Program-made: the position numbers and the translations under genes
Notes under the pieces: model-generated
Told to the model about the DNA's origin: nothing
Seen by the model: only the letters and a program-made list of their open reading frames with translations
The model's database searches: none
Shown here: positions 10,001 through 21,707 of the stretch, one piece after another
Position numbering within the stretch: the first letter of the stretch is position 1
Layout: every line of letters begins with the position of its first letter
Origin: Buddleja alternifolia
Taxonomy: Eukaryota > Streptophyta > Magnoliopsida > Lamiales > Scrophulariaceae
DNA: 64,000 nt
Assembly: GCA_019426215.1 (NCBI GenBank)
Contig: CM033404.1
Location: forward strand, 25,116,843-25,180,842
Direction of reading: 5' to 3'

Positions 10001-12162
10001 TTTAATATCATTCCCTTTTTTTTAATTATTGGTTTAAATAACAAAAACTGAAAATACGAGACAAATTTTTTTAAGATGAACATAACAATATATGGATAAG
10101 TGGCCAAATACGCAATAGGAAGCTTGGTAATAGCTAGAGAAAAATGTACATTCTTTTGGAGAAAGTAGAAGTGAGAATTTGTCCAAAATTCTTTCCTTAA
10201 TTTTCTCTAATTGCTTTCATTTTGAATTAGTAAATTTAAGTTCAGTTGTCACAATGTTTTGGATAATTGGGTCTTTCTGAAGTTGGAAAAAGACGTTTTT
10301 ACTCAAAATTTCTTTTACGGATTAGTCCAATGACTTTAGGTGTAAATAGAGTACGCTTCAAGCGTTCAAGATTATACCTGAGATTACCACTTAGTGTAAA
10401 TATCAAGTATATCTGCGTTTTGAATCCAATCCTTTTATTTTTCTTCCTTTTACTGTCTGGGTGCAGGAAGGAAAAACAAACGGATGGGGGATTCTTACCT
10501 ATCTCATGTACTTCTGAGAATTTGCCAAGAAGTAAGGTATACACCTGATGTCGATCTGACTTTTTTCGTTTTATGTAACTCACATACTATTGAGTTCTAG
10601 CTGAACAGATGAGATTTTTGTTAAAATTCAATATAGTGAATTAAGTGTGGATTTCCTCGTAATCACATTGCAACGCAGTCGCGGTTATCTATTTCCTCCA
10701 TAACACCTTGATAGAATTGTATCTATATATGATCATTTATGCATGGCTTTAAGCTTTATAATTTTGAGAAAATGACGATTTTCTTACATTTAGCGATCGA
10801 AATTGATCTCTTAAATTCGGGCTATGTCAATAAAAAACTTCTTGCGCATCTATGGTATCATGATACTGCCATTAGTCAAGCATACCTTGTCATTTTTACA
10901 GTATTTATTTAAATTCATTTGCTGACACTTTTTAGGGATTCTCATCTAATTCTCTTACATACCTTTTGAGGGAATGACATGATATTTCTACATATATATC
11001 ATGGTGGAATATGATTTTTAATAGTGCAATAAATACCTTATTTTCTTGTGTGTACAGCATGAATCAAATTTAGAGAAGCCATACAATTACATACATAAGA
11101 AACAAGAGACTTCATCTTCATTAACTATGTCATTGCCTCTGAACCAGCAAACAGATGTTGTACAAAATCGAAAGGCCGGTGCAGAGATTGACACAAATAA
11201 GCTAGCTACAACCTCTTCCCGAAAGTCTAGTACAAGGATTGAGGTCGGTGTTTTTTTTTTTTATATTATCTCTAGCTGGTTGTGAGGCTTTGTCTAGATC
11301 TACGATTAAACTAAGGAAATATAAACAAAAAGAAGAAAATCAACAAAACTAATTTCATTACCAATTTCCTTTCAACGAACAAAAAAATTTAGAATTTATT
11401 GAAATCTTGAAAACGTGATTGAAGAGATATAGAAATAAACAAATGTTCATCATAGGATATAAGTAAATCCATTATATTTTATTCTTTTTTTCTCTGTCTT
11501 TTCCGTATTCAGATCGTAATGTAATTTTGATGAGTTTAAAGATGGGGTCAGGACTAATATATACACTCTTTCAACCTTCACATTCTTCAAATGAAAACTA
11601 GAATTTGAGAGGATATTTTATTAGAAAAATCTAAACTGAACTTTGAGAGCATATTTTACACAATTTTTTATTCTTGTGATATTAGAGTCTATAAAAGCAT
11701 ATATTGACACATATGTTTCTTGCCTGTTTGCCTGTATAGAAGAGAATAAGATGAAATAGATGTAGAATTACATTATGCTGTATAAGATGAAAATAAATAG
11801 TATCCGATTTTCATGTTTTAGTAACATTTAGTATGGACCGTACCCTTTAAACTTGCATGTAAGTGCAACTGAGAATATGTTGGCGGTTGGTTGTATTATA
11901 GGGCAGTAATTCTACCACTTCTGCTCTATCAAAGCTGACAAACAGACTTACCTTCTTAAAGGAACGACGTACACAAATTGCAACCGAACTCCAGAATTTG
12001 GACTCCAAAGGACAATCATCCGAGAATGGTCAATTACTCCAAAGTGTTGATAAAGGACTAATATCAGAAGGGCATCCAAACCTCGACCGAGGAAAATCTG
12101 AGAGCTTCCCTACGGTGGATAAAGGTCATTCTAAGGTTCCTCCGAGAACATATTCTAGATAG
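2413..12162 (+). CDS. REN1-like RhoGAP for ROP GTPases (3' part, 14 exons)
   Basis: The protein accelerates GTP hydrolysis by plant Rho (ROP) GTPases; Arabidopsis REN1 restricts active ROP1 at the pollen-tube tip. Exons, all with GT/AG borders and consistent phases: 2413-2468, 2564-2633, 3033-3117, 3822-4065, 5106-5318, 5739-5966, 6138-6187, 7088-7148, 7245-7328, 8185-8298, 8373-8542, 10467-10536, 11058-11243, 11902-12162 (TAG). They join to about 630 residues with no internal stop. Order: second half of RhoGAP, acidic linker, coiled coil, and a conserved C-terminus ending PPRTYSR. REN1 proteins are roughly 900 residues with an N-terminal PH domain, so about 300 residues, including the first half of RhoGAP, are missing on the left. 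The donor at 11244 (GTCGGT) is weak. The gene may be functional if the rest lies upstream; otherwise it is a 5'-truncated copy. Confidence 0.9.
5106..6187 (+). other. REN1 exons for the acidic linker and conserved WGRTPGRKNLSMES block
   Basis: Exon 5106-5318 encodes a strongly acidic, serine-rich stretch (for example DDDYDDEDDDSFDDDGDD). Exon 5739-5966 encodes a low-complexity linker ending RRPTVWGRTP. Exon 6138-6187 continues GRKNLSMESVELPLENV. The WGRTPG-KNLSMES motif is retained in REN1 proteins. Such linkers are probably disordered and may hold phosphorylation sites; that role is inference. Confidence 0.85.
7437..7659. mobile_element. MITE copy 1 in a REN1 intron
   Basis: A 223-bp element has terminal inverted repeats starting GGGTGTGTTTGGATTGAAGG on the left and ending in the near-complement, CAATCCAAACACAACC. 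It is flanked by TTA on the left and TAA on the right. TWA target sites and these tips fit PIF/Harbinger (Tourist-like) MITEs. It abuts a second related copy, with only TAA between them. Confidence 0.75.
7663..7896. mobile_element. MITE copy 2, head-to-tail with copy 1
   Basis: A 234-bp relative of the preceding MITE starts GGGTCATGTTTGGATTGGAG and ends GATCCAAACATAACC, followed by TTA. Its interior is alignable with copy 1 (for example both have TTTGAAA and TTCAAATTCAT-type blocks) but diverged. The pair shares the middle TAA, forming a tandem insertion inside the intron between exons 7245-7328 and 8185-8298. Confidence 0.7.
8960..9105. repeat. Four degenerate ATGAGGGG...GTAATTATCCC units
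   Basis: Four units of about 30-38 bp follow each other, each with a (AC)ATGAGGGG or TGAGG core followed by TGTAA or TGTAATTATC. They are intronic and non-coding, immediately left of a larger MITE. They may be the remnant end of another mobile element; I do not recognise the family. Confidence 0.5.
9153..10017. mobile_element. 865-bp TIR element in a REN1 intron
   Basis: Inverted termini of about 45 bp share the core CTCCACAAATTACTATAGG, at 9172-9190 on the left and inverted at about 9982-10000 on the right, then GATATT and AAGG at the tips. The interior is AT-rich with no coding capacity, so it is a non-autonomous DNA transposon. Both flanks are T-rich, so a nine-T target duplication is possible but cannot be proved. 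The superfamily is uncertain; Mutator-like is a guess from the tips. Confidence 0.7.
10467..12162 (+). other. REN1 C-terminal exons and stop
   Basis: Exons 10467-10536 and 11058-11243 encode a poorly conserved polar linker. The last exon contains SALSKLTNRLTFLKERRTQI, a block conserved near the end of REN1 proteins, and ends PPRTYSR followed by TAG at 12160-12162. A clean family-specific C-terminus argues against random decay of the 3' half. Confidence 0.85.
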
Positions 12163-12762
12163 ATTAATTTTCATTAATAATGAAGATGTCGAGCAAGATT
12201 CTTTACACATGTTCAAAAGGGTCATGCTCCATCTATCTATCTTTTTGAGGTGGATTCAAAAGTTTTGTCATCTGAATGATACTTGTGATATAAGCTAGCT
12301 TGTATTAAAATTAACAAACATATAAAAACAAATAATTTGTTTATTGAAGATTTGATCCACACAATTTAGTAGAGAAATTTGAACTCTTATCTCCAGAATA
12401 AATTATCGAGTTTTTTCAAAATCATCATGTTGTATTATGAATTGATTGCAACCCTGATTCCGGCAACAATGATATATATGGCTTTTGAGTCTTTATTTGT
12501 GGATCATTATTAGCGGAGTTTATCTTTTTGTTTTACGCAAAGGTTGTACTAGTATAATTGTGAAGTTATAAATTGGTAGGCTGCTTCAATTCTTCTATTT
12601 AAGTGGAAAGTTGTTGCTCATTGATCTTATGTAATCATTAAAAAATTTAATGTTGATCTCATTAATTACTATGACAAAATGGCATTAATTAGTAGAAGAA
12701 ACTTCATTTTACCTTTTCAAAATACGCGGACACAATGAAAAATGCTCTCTATAGCCCCAATC
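12163..12762. other. 3' flank of the REN1-like gene
   Basis: Non-coding AT-rich DNA after the stop codon. It should contain the 3' UTR and polyadenylation site; several A-rich stretches exist near 12300-12330 but no unambiguous signal. It ends at the poly-T that marks the 3' end of an inverted LINE. Confidence 0.5.
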
Positions 12763-13186
12763 TTTTTTTGGGAAGTCCAATTTCATTAATAAAACAAAAA
12801 ATTACAAAGAAAAGTGACCAAGGCAAAATAATTCTTGACACTACCGACTAATCTAATATGACTAGAACCAAACCTAAGGGGATCCTATCAGTATTAAGGA
12901 TAAAGATTGAAGCGTGAATCCAAGAAAAGAACCCTATAGTTCGTGCAATGTTTCCCACAGTAAACCGACAAAGATAACCGTGTAGCGAGTTTCAGTCGAT
13001 GGTTCTTTAACCAGTTGGTTATAAGACATCAGGTGACGAGCACCCCTTAGAACCTTCCCTCAAGTAAAATTGGGTTCAGAGCGAAACAAAAGTCATTATG
13101 CTTTTTACTTAGACAATACCCTCTCAATATATATTTACTAATAATTATACACGCCTTAATACAAGACTAAAAAGTCATCAAAAACC
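12763..13186 (-). mobile_element. LINE 3' end (minus strand)
   Basis: A T7 run near 12763-12770 is the poly(A) tail seen from the other strand. Beside it, the minus strand carries TTTGTTTTATTAATGAAATT, a sequence typical of the 3' ends of plant L1-type LINEs. The LINE continues beyond the solo LTR that interrupts it at 13187. AAACC at 13182-13186 is one copy of that LTR's target duplication. Confidence 0.75.
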
Positions 13187-14967
13187 TGTTGGGTTTCGTT
13201 CAAAAAAGTATAAACGCAGCGGAAAGGATTTCAAAAATTAAAAATGAAAACTCAATTGGTATTCTAATTCGCATAATTCAATCTAAAAGCGTATAACGAA
13301 TAAAACTTACTCGTTAATATAAATATGATGATGGAGAAAAACTTCTTCTTCTCCAAACTCGAAATATTGAAGCTTCCAAATCTTCAATCTTTTGGTTTGA
13401 TTCTTCAAACTTGAACTTGATCCGAACAACGAAAATACGTCGTTTCTAAATCGTCACGCACGGATCAACAAACGAAAAATTCCCCTTTTTTCTTTCTCTA
13501 TGGTAGACGGCTAGGTATAGAGGAGGGGAGGAATATTTTTCTTTCTTTTGAGAGTTATGTGAGTTGTGTATTCTTCTTTCTTGTTCTAAGTCAAAGAGTT
13601 CTTATACAGCTTATGACTTATTGAAAAAGTCAAAACAAAAGGGCACTAATATGTGGTCTCTCAAAGATGCCACATTGAGGCCTAGTAGGCATCCAATTGG
13701 ACTCCTTATTTAGGCTCGGGATTTGTTTTGTTTAGTTAATTTCTTATTTCAATTAATAATTTATTGTATCCAATACATAAATAAATTAATTAAATAACCA
13801 AATTAATTAGATAAATTAATTCATTAATATATTTCACAAGGAAATTAATTAATAATTAATCTTATCATTATAATTAATTATTTTATCTAATGAATAATTA
13901 ATTATTTAACTTATCCAATAAATTAAAACTCCCAGAAGAAATAATAGAAGTTCTTTTTTCTTCATTTTTCTTTGTCAATCCTTTAGCAAGACTCTTTAGG
14001 TTCGTTTCGTTTGGCAATGAGAGGAAACCAAAGGAAGTGGGTAACACCTAGTCAGTCACATGGCCCACTTCGTAACCCAAACGAAAACTAATGATAGGTT
14101 CATTCTGAAACCTTCCAATCGTAAATACCGTATATGTATAAACCCTTTGTTCACGTTCCTCGGTCAAGTGAGAGTCATGGTTATGTCAAACTCACTGGAC
14201 TTGACCATATGTATAAATCATAATAAATATGAGATCATTGAGATCGATTTAGTGCCAAGCACAATCGTCTCGTTTGCTTTGGCCAAAGACTTTGATCTCT
14301 ATTTAACTATAATTACATAGGGTACATACTCATTCATTTATGAGAGAACAAATCCCATATTAGATATCTGCTAAGATTACCATTTGCCCATCAAGTCCGC
14401 ATTTTGAGGTTGATCCCACCAAAGGGTGAATTGGGTCTAACTACTCTAGTGAAAGACTTGACGTCACAAGTGCATCTTCAGCCTGATACTTCAAGTCAAA
14501 GGTTCACATATACCTATTACGCATAATCAGTTCCATCATTGACAGTTACGAAGTGAAAACCCATGTGACAGAACCGATGCGAGTCGTGTTCGAACATATC
14601 AGTTCCACTGACGTGTCTACAATCTTAATCTCCTATCATCCCATGATACCAGACAGGCACTCCCATGTCGGAGCTAAGATTGTACAAGTATTCGAAGTCT
14701 TTATTTGTCCATTAAAGACTTCATATTATTTGCGAACTTATTTTAGTAATCAAGATCAATCTCTCTAGTGTCAATCTTCCTATCCCATAGGAAATAGAGG
14801 GATCGCACTGAAAACATGGACAAAACGTTTTACACAACTTATAGATACAGATAAGAATTAAGTGAAAACTCAATAATTCCTTTTATTTAAGAAAAGTTTA
14901 AGTTCAATACAAGATATATGCCCTATACGTTCTATCCTCTATGGCATCTGAGGGCATAATCCTAACA
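13187..14967 (-). mobile_element. Solo LTR 1 (copia-type), target duplication AAACC
   Basis: A 1781-bp LTR starts TGTTGGG and ends CCTAACA, flanked by AAACC at 13182-13186 and 14968-14972. No internal region is present, so two LTRs have recombined and deleted the element body. It shares blocks with five other LTRs in the window, including the palindrome CTTTGGCCAAAG near 14280. It is inserted in the 3' region of the LINE. Confidence 0.9.
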
Positions 14968-14972
14968 AAACC

Positions 14973-16070
14973 AAGACCAAAAATTGCAAGAAGAATATCA
15001 CAAAGACTCCTACCAGGCTATACGCCAAATACGCCTTAAACCTACCGATGAACTAGAATCTCTTATAGATAAAGAATGAAGACGATCCTTGACCATTTGT
15101 AACGAGAGCTTCAAAACAATCTCTGGAGAAGAAAATTTGCCGGTAAAAAATCTCTCATTTTTTTAATGCCAAATCTTGTATACTAATGTAGCTAATAAGA
15201 TCCGTTTGGCTTCATTAATCCAGTGAGATCCTCGCCACTTTGTGAAGATCCTCGAAATACCTACACTCCAGTCACTATATGTCCAATCGAATTTCATCTG
15301 GTTCTTCAGAATAGAAACACAAGATTGTGAAAATATACATTCAAAAAATAAGTGGTTATGTGTTTCCAATACATTGCTTTTGCGTAAGATACAATTTATA
15401 TTCGAAGAGCATAACCAATTTTTATCACGAGTAGATAATATTTCCTGAATTGCAAGCCATAAAATAAATAAGTGTTTTGGGATCTTACCTGGACCTCGAA
15501 GTAAGGAGTACCATGCTTTCTTCTCACCTTGAACTCGGATAGCATTTTTAGCCGAACTCGTGGTAAATTTCCCATGTGACGTAAGGGACCAAGATACCAT
15601 ATCCTCTCTTGTAATATGGATGCTGGGTAAATTCTCCATTACCGCTCTTGTTTCCATAGCCCTCGGTCTAGGCCAGTTCCATATGCCTGGTGCAGCACAC
15701 TAGAAAGCTTCGCTTCATAAGCTAACCCAAGATGTCTCGACCCTTGAGGAAACAAATCAATCGATGTCCCTAATTCATGCCAGGGGTCTAACCAAATAAA
15801 AAAAGGTTTCGCCATTCCCTACTTGGTATTGATAGAATGGTTTTATCAAATCTCTCATCTTCAATAGTTGCCTCCAACCCCAAGAATTTGAACCACTTCA
15901 TTAATTGACCAAATCGATTTGTTCCGCAACTTGTTCTCGTAAATCCATTTTACCCATATCGAATTATCTTCACGAGAAATCACCGCCCATAGGTGTCTCA
16001 TCATGAGAGCTCGATTACTTTCAGCAATACGTGAAATACCAAGTCTGCCCTCTACTTCTAGAAAGCATAT
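14973..16070 (-). pseudogene. LINE ORF2 C-terminal part (zf-RVT region)
   Basis: Minus-strand frames at 15861-16070 and 15163-15657 encode the end of an L1-type reverse-transcriptase polyprotein. The first has GISRIAESNRALMMRHLWAV, the block after the RT domain. The second is the zinc-binding zf-RVT domain with SWSLTSHGKFTTSSAKNA, a PKHLFILWLA helix and an HNHLFFEC metal-binding segment. The frames are not continuous, and endonuclease and RT catalytic parts are absent. The copia element inserted at 16071 cuts the upstream side. The remaining gene is dead. Confidence 0.85.
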
Positions 16071-17662
16071 TGTTCGGGAAAACAAACCAAACGCAGCGGA
16101 AAACAGAATTTTAAATTTTTTGAATTTTCCCATGACAAGATCAATCCTGGGGTTTAAAAACACGTATGTATGATAGAGTATAATGAACTTTACCCGTTGT
16201 AGCAAAGTGGATGCCAATTCCTACGAATTTGAATTCTTCAATTCTTCGTGAAATTTCTCCGGCTAAAAGTATGTTGATCCAAGTAGTCCAATTGTTCTGC
16301 TTCTAAATTGTCTAGCCGGAAAATACTTGATGAAAAAAAACATCCTCCTTTTCTTGTTGAAGGGCGACGGCTAGAGAGAGAAGAAGGGAGAGGAGTTCTT
16401 TTTCTTGTGGTGTTGTGTAATGAAATTTATGACCTGGGCTTATAACTAATGCGATATTTATATCACTTAGGTTATAACCTTGGACTAAACCAAGCTCATA
16501 TCAAACTCCTAGTGGCCGCCCCCTTTAGGGCTTAGAGTGCCACTTGGTGTATTAATTTTGTGCTTAGTATTCTAATATTTAATTAATTAACTTAATTCAA
16601 TTAATTAATTCAATTAAATAATAGATAACTCATTTAATTAATATTATTTCTAGAAGAAATATTATAATAATTAAATCATAAATAAATTAAATTATTTCCT
16701 CAAATAAGTAATTCTATTTATTTAATTTTAAGTATCCAATACTTCAAATATTACCACAAGAAATATTCCATATTTGGCAATGGGAGGATTCCATTGAATA
16801 TGAAACCCACCTAGCTAGTCACGTGGTCCATATTTTAACTCAAATAAGATGAAATGATTAGATCATTTTTACCTTTCCATTTGTAAATACCGTGTGAATA
16901 CAAACTCTTCGTTTCCTTATCCCGGTCAAGTGATAGTCATGGTTTTAGTCAAACTCACTAACTTGACACTATGCTATATTTATAATAAGTTCAGATCAAT
17001 GAATGTTTTGGCCAAAGACTTTAAGATCTAACTTACTTATAAATGCATAGGATAATTCATCGGTCATTTACGAGGGAACGAATCATATCTTGGATACCAG
17101 TTAAGAATACTACTTGCCCATTAGGTTGCAGTTCGAGGTTGACCTCACCAATAGGTGAATGGGGCCTAACTACTCTAATGATTAACCTAACGTCACAAAT
17201 ATATCTTAAATTTGATTCCTCAAGTCTAAATTTCAGACACACCTATTACAATTAATCAATTCTGTCATTGACTGTGAAAGAGTGAAAACTCATGTGACAG
17301 AATCGATGCGAGTCATGTCTGAGTGCCACTATCTCCATCAGTGCACCTATGATATAAGTTCTTCACTACTTCCTATTGATTGACGAGTACCTTTCTCATC
17401 AAAACTTATATCATACAAGTCTTTATGATTTCCAATGCCCAATTGAAAATCTTTGACTTGCAGACTTATTTAGTACAGAAGTATCAAACCCCTCTAGTGC
17501 CTTAGAGAGATAACTCTTGTGTTCATGGACTTATAGTTGATTACAATATATAAATAAACAAATAAAATGCCTTTTATTAATTGATTAAAAAACAATTACA
17601 ATTTTGACAATGTCCTATCATTTACTAATCCTCTATTGTCATTTGAGGACATTAACCTAACA
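16071..17662 (-). repeat. 3' LTR of the copia element
   Basis: The 1592-bp LTR starts TGTTCGGGAAAACAAACC and ends CATTAACCTAACA. It aligns along almost its whole length with 23399-24898, including the CGCAGCGGAAAAC block near the left end and the TTTTGGCCAAAG motif near 17005. On its inner side the minus strand reads CCAAGTGGGATAT, a polypurine-like primer. The long minus-strand frame crossing 16071 joins LTR and LINE sequence and is not a gene. Confidence 0.9.
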
Positions 17663-17677
17663 ATATCCCACTTGGAC

Positions 17678-18169
17678 TCAATTCCAATCACTTTGGTATC
17701 TAATACCCATCTTCTCAAGATGTCGATCCGGCATTGCCTGTGTTAAAGGTTTGGTCAAAGGGCCAGCAGCGTTGTCGGCTGAATTTACTCTCTGAATAGC
17801 TATCTCGCCTCTTCCAACGATTTTCCTTATTATGTGATATGTCCTCTCTATGTGTTTGGATTTGTTGTGAGACCTTGGTTTCTTTGCTTGCGCAATAGCC
17901 CCATTATTGTCACAATAAAGTGACAATGGCAGCTCTGCACTAGGGTCCACTTGGAGTTCTTCAAGAAACTTCCTAATCCAAACACCCTCTTTAGCAGCCT
18001 TTGAAGCTGCTATGCATTCTGATTCAGTGGTGGAATCAGCGGTTGTGCTTTGCTTGAAACTTTTCCAAGTCACTGCTCCACCATTGAGTGTGAATATAAA
18101 CCCCGAAGTGGATTTGCGATCATCTACATCAGATTGAAAATCTGAGTCAGTAAATCCATCCACTTTCAA
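17678..18169 (-). pseudogene. Copia RNase H domain
   Basis: An open stretch of 163 codons encodes the copia RNase H: GFTDSDFQSDVDDRKSTSGF, then TESECIAASKAAKEGVWIRK, then LYCDNNGAIAQAKKP and the SKHIERTYHIIR block. The acidic residues of the active site are present. It ends just before the polypurine tract and 3' LTR, the normal terminal position. It overlaps the end of the RT frame by four bases in a different frame, so the polyprotein is shifted here. Confidence 0.9.
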
Positions 18170-19306
18170 TCTCCATGTCCATATGTTAGGACCATATCCT
18201 TAGTTTTCTTCAGATACTTGAGGATATTTTTTACAGCAGTCCAATGTTCTCTTCCTGGGTTAGCCTGAAAATGACTTATTATGCTTACCGCGTAGGCTAT
18301 GTCTAGTCGTGTGCATAACAACATCAGACTACCCACTGCAGACGCATAGGGCACCGTACTCATTTCTTTCCTATCTTCCTCACTTTGAGGAGACATGGAT
18401 TTTGAAAATTGCACCCCGTGTCTCATGGGTAAGAAACCTTTCTTAGAGTCTTCCATCCTAAATCTCTTTAGGACCTTCTCTAAGTAAAGGGCTTGGGAAA
18501 GTCCTATCATTCTATTTGTTCTATCTCTGTAGATACGAATTCCTAGAATATAGGTCGCTTCTCCCAAGTCTTTCATGGAGAATATATTTGAAAACCACCT
18601 TTTGATTGATATGAGCATTCCTACATCATTTTCTACAAGTAGAATGTCATCTACATATAAGACAAGGTTCATCTTCATTTTTGACAAAGTCAAATCCTTT
18701 AACAGCTTCGTCAAAACATAAACTCCTAGAGGCTTGCTTAAGTCCATAAATGGATCTCTTAAGTTTGCACACCTTATGGATATCAGACCCAGATGCAAAG
18801 CCTTTAAGCTGCTCCATATAGATATCCTCCTCGAGGAATCAATATAGGAGAGCCGTTTTTACATCCATATACCATATCTCATAGTCCAAGTGTGCAGCTA
18901 TTGTGAGCTGAATTTGAATAGACTTGATCATTGCCACAGGTGAAAAGGTCTCTTGGTAGTCAATTCCTTCTTTTTGACTATAACCTTTTGCTACAAGCCT
19001 TGCCTTGTATGTGTCAAAGTTTCTATCCGGGCCTATCTTCCTCTTGTAGATCCACTTGTACCCTATAGTTGCAATGCCATCAGGACGATCTACTAGAGTC
19101 CAGACTTGGTTGGAGTGCATCAAGTCTATCTTCGCTTGCATAGCTTCTTGCCACTTTGCAGAGTCGATGTCCATCATTGCTTGATCATAAGTAGTAGGGT
19201 CATCCCCTTGAATTCCCACTGCTATAGTGTGGACACCCGGTTCCTCTTGTAGTAGATACCCATAGTACTTATCATGTTGATGTGGTACTCTACCAGATCT
19301 TCGCAA
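18166..19306 (-). pseudogene. Copia reverse transcriptase (broken)
   Basis: The upstream part (18839-19306) has [40 protein letters not shown] and the IWYMDVKTA block, then a premature stop where an asparagine-glycine pair is expected. The downstream part (18166-18798) has the catalytic YVDDILLV motif and the TRLDIAYAVSIISHF segment. Between them, sequence before YVDD is shortened and out of frame, removing roughly twenty residues of the fingers/palm region. The enzyme cannot be made intact. Confidence 0.9.
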
Positions 19307-19390
19307 CGTTGGTTGTGTTTTATCAGGTTCAGTGTGTGTTTCTTGAACAATCGTCTCCCTAGGTGTTTCATCTTGTTCATTAAGAGCAAT

Positions 19391-20447
19391 TTACCTACCT
19401 GCTCCACCTTCTAGAATAAATTCATCTTCTAGAAAGTGCGCTTGCAGTGCAACAATGATCCTTTGATCATCTTGCATGTAGAAAAGGTATCTCATGGAAT
19501 CCTCGAGAAAATTGACAAAAAGTCTTTTAAGGGATCTAGCTTCCAAATTCTCTGCCTTCGTCTTTTTTATGTAGGCAAGGCATCCCCAAACCCTAATGCA
19601 TTTAAGGTTTGGTTTCCTATTTCTCCATATATCATATGGAGTCTTAGGAACGGACTTGGAAGGACATCTATTCAAGATATGAACATCTATAAGGAGTGCA
19701 TGGCCCCACAATGAGATGGGTAAATACGTGTAGCTGAGCATAGATCGAACCATATCCAATAGTGTTCGATTCCTATGCTCTACTACCCCCATTCAGTTGT
19801 GGAGTTGCTGATGGTGTGAGTTGCAATATTATCCCATGTTCCTTCAGGAACTTATCAAACTCGTCACTCATATATTCACCTCCACGATCCGATCGTACTG
19901 CTTTTATATGATGACTAATTTGTTTTTCCACCAGAGCCTTAAACTCTTTGAGCTTATCAAATGATTCAGACTTGTATGTTATTAGATACACAAGACCATA
20001 CCTTGAATGGTCATCAGTGAAAGTAATGAAATAGTGGAAACCTCCACGAGCCATTTCTCCAAATGGTCCGCAAACGTCGGTGTGCACAAGTCCTAATACT
20101 TCAGCGGCTCTGTCAAAAGTCCTAGTGAAGGGTGATCTAGCTATTTTATCTTTGAGGTAAGATTCATAAGTCGAATAGGGATCCGATCCCAATGGGTCAA
20201 TTAACCCATCTTTCTCCATCTTGTGTATCTTTCTCTTGCCGACATGACCTAGTCTTAGATGCCTCTTTAAGCTTAGGTTAGTACTTTGCCTACCACGATA
20301 CTTTGAGATAACATTCACAACACACTCATTTTGTATGTTTAAGTAATAGAGGCCATTGACTAAAGTAGCAGTGCCAACAATATTATTATGAAATAAAATG
20401 CTGCAAGTACTGTAAATGAAATTAAAAACATAGTCATTCCTAACCAA
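19391..20447 (-). pseudogene. Copia GAG-pre-integrase and integrase (frameshifted)
   Basis: The N-terminal zinc-binding segment is seen in LRLGHVGKRKIHKM; its cysteine pair is degenerate. The integrase core follows with LVHTDVCGPF, FTDDHSRYG and VRSDRGGEYM. The final catalytic-glutamate region (VVEHRNRTLLDMVRSMLSY) is in another frame. A run of five G residues near 19784-19790, one base too many, causes the shift. Integrase normally inserts the cDNA into the genome; this copy cannot. Confidence 0.9.
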
Positions 20448-20530
20448 AACAAACTTGAAATAATGTTTTTAAGCCCATTGGGCAAAACCAAAACATCTTC
20501 TAAATTTAAAACATGTCCAGATGATAAACA

Positions 20531-20974
20531 TCAAGAAATTGATCCAATGCTAGAAGCCGCGACACTCTGCCCGCTGCCTACACTGATCAGTACCTCTCCA
20601 TGCTCCAGCTTCCTACTTCGCTGCAGATCCTGACTCATTACACAAACGTGAGCACTAGCTCCTGAATCAAGTATCCACGAAGTGGAAAATATAGTTATAG
20701 AACAATTGGTTTCTAAAACAAAAATTTTCATACCTAGTGCATCTTTGCCAAAATTTAGACACTCCCTCCTCCAGTGGCCTAGCTCACCGCAGTGAAGGCA
20801 CCTATCCGTTTCCTTTGGTCCTTTGCTCTTCATCACTTTATGAGCTTTGCCCTTTCCTTTGTCTATCTTAACATGTGGACCCGGAGTGCCAGTAGCTTTC
20901 TTAATCTTCTTCTTTCTCTTGCTTTTAGGCTTAGAAGTGATGACACAGGCCGTCTCTTTTCCCTTTGGCTTCAT
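20531..20974 (-). pseudogene. Copia nucleocapsid zinc knuckle and protease
   Basis: A lysine-rich segment is followed by the zinc knuckle CLHCGELGHWRREC (CX2CX4HX4C), which binds element RNA. The aspartic protease active site WILDSGASAHVC comes next. An in-frame stop just upstream separates it from gag. The missing stretch between 20447 and 20531 should contain the protease end, so the polyprotein is discontinuous here too. Confidence 0.9.
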
Positions 20975-21092
20975 TTGAGATTATGCAGTATTCAGCTTGA
21001 TCATCAACCCAGCCAAGTTGCATTCTATCTCGTTACAGTTGAAGTTCACCACAAATTGGGAAAAGGAGTCTGGAAGTGACTGCAAGATGAGG

Positions 21093-21640
21093 TCAGTTTG
21101 AAGTTGTGGTCATGTTGAAGTCGAGGGCTTCTAACCTCTCTATTTTCGAAATTAGTTTTAAAACACGGTCCCCAACCTTTTCTCCTTCCTTCATCTTGGC
21201 TCCAAAGAGCTCTTTCGATATCTCATACCGAGCAGTGCGACTGTGCTCACCATAGAGCTCCACCAGGTGTGCCAAAATAGCCCTCGCTGAGACCATTTTG
21301 TCATGGGACCTCTGCAACTCATTTATCATTGAGCCCATCATGTACCCACGAACCCGAACGTCGTCTTTGACCCATTTCTCATGAGCCGCAACTTCCTCCT
21401 CATTAGCACGTGTCCTTACGGGCGCGGCTAGGATATCAATATCCAATACATGCCCCATTGACTCCGTGTTGAGGACTGTCCTCAAGTTTCGGAGCCAGTC
21501 CACATAGTTAGGACCAGTCAAAATATTCTTTTCAAGTAGTATAGATAGTGGGTTGATAGTTATTGTGAGAGAGATAATAAGCAAATAACTGTAGAAAAAG
21601 TAACAAGACTTATTAGATTCTAATAGAATTGTTTTTCCAA
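21093..21640 (-). pseudogene. Copia gag capsid region
   Basis: The frame contains NPLSILLEKNILTGPNYVDW, the standard start of copia gag, then GYMMGSMINELQRSHDKMVS, YGEHSRTARYEISKELF and VLKLISKIERLEALDFNM. These belong to the UBN2/retrotran_gag family. The upstream part of the open frame (to 21707) looks like leader read through by chance; the start is probably near 21640. A frameshift ends it near 21093, before the zinc knuckle. Confidence 0.85.
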
Positions 21641-21707
21641 GTTTAAATAAAGAACTTTTAAAATAAACTTGGCTCCCACTACATTTTTCAAAAATCCACA
21701 CTCCCAC

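Noticed and set aside
14060..14768. Plus-strand frames of 71-86 codons
   Set aside because: They lie inside solo LTR 1 and match LTR blocks repeated elsewhere in the window.
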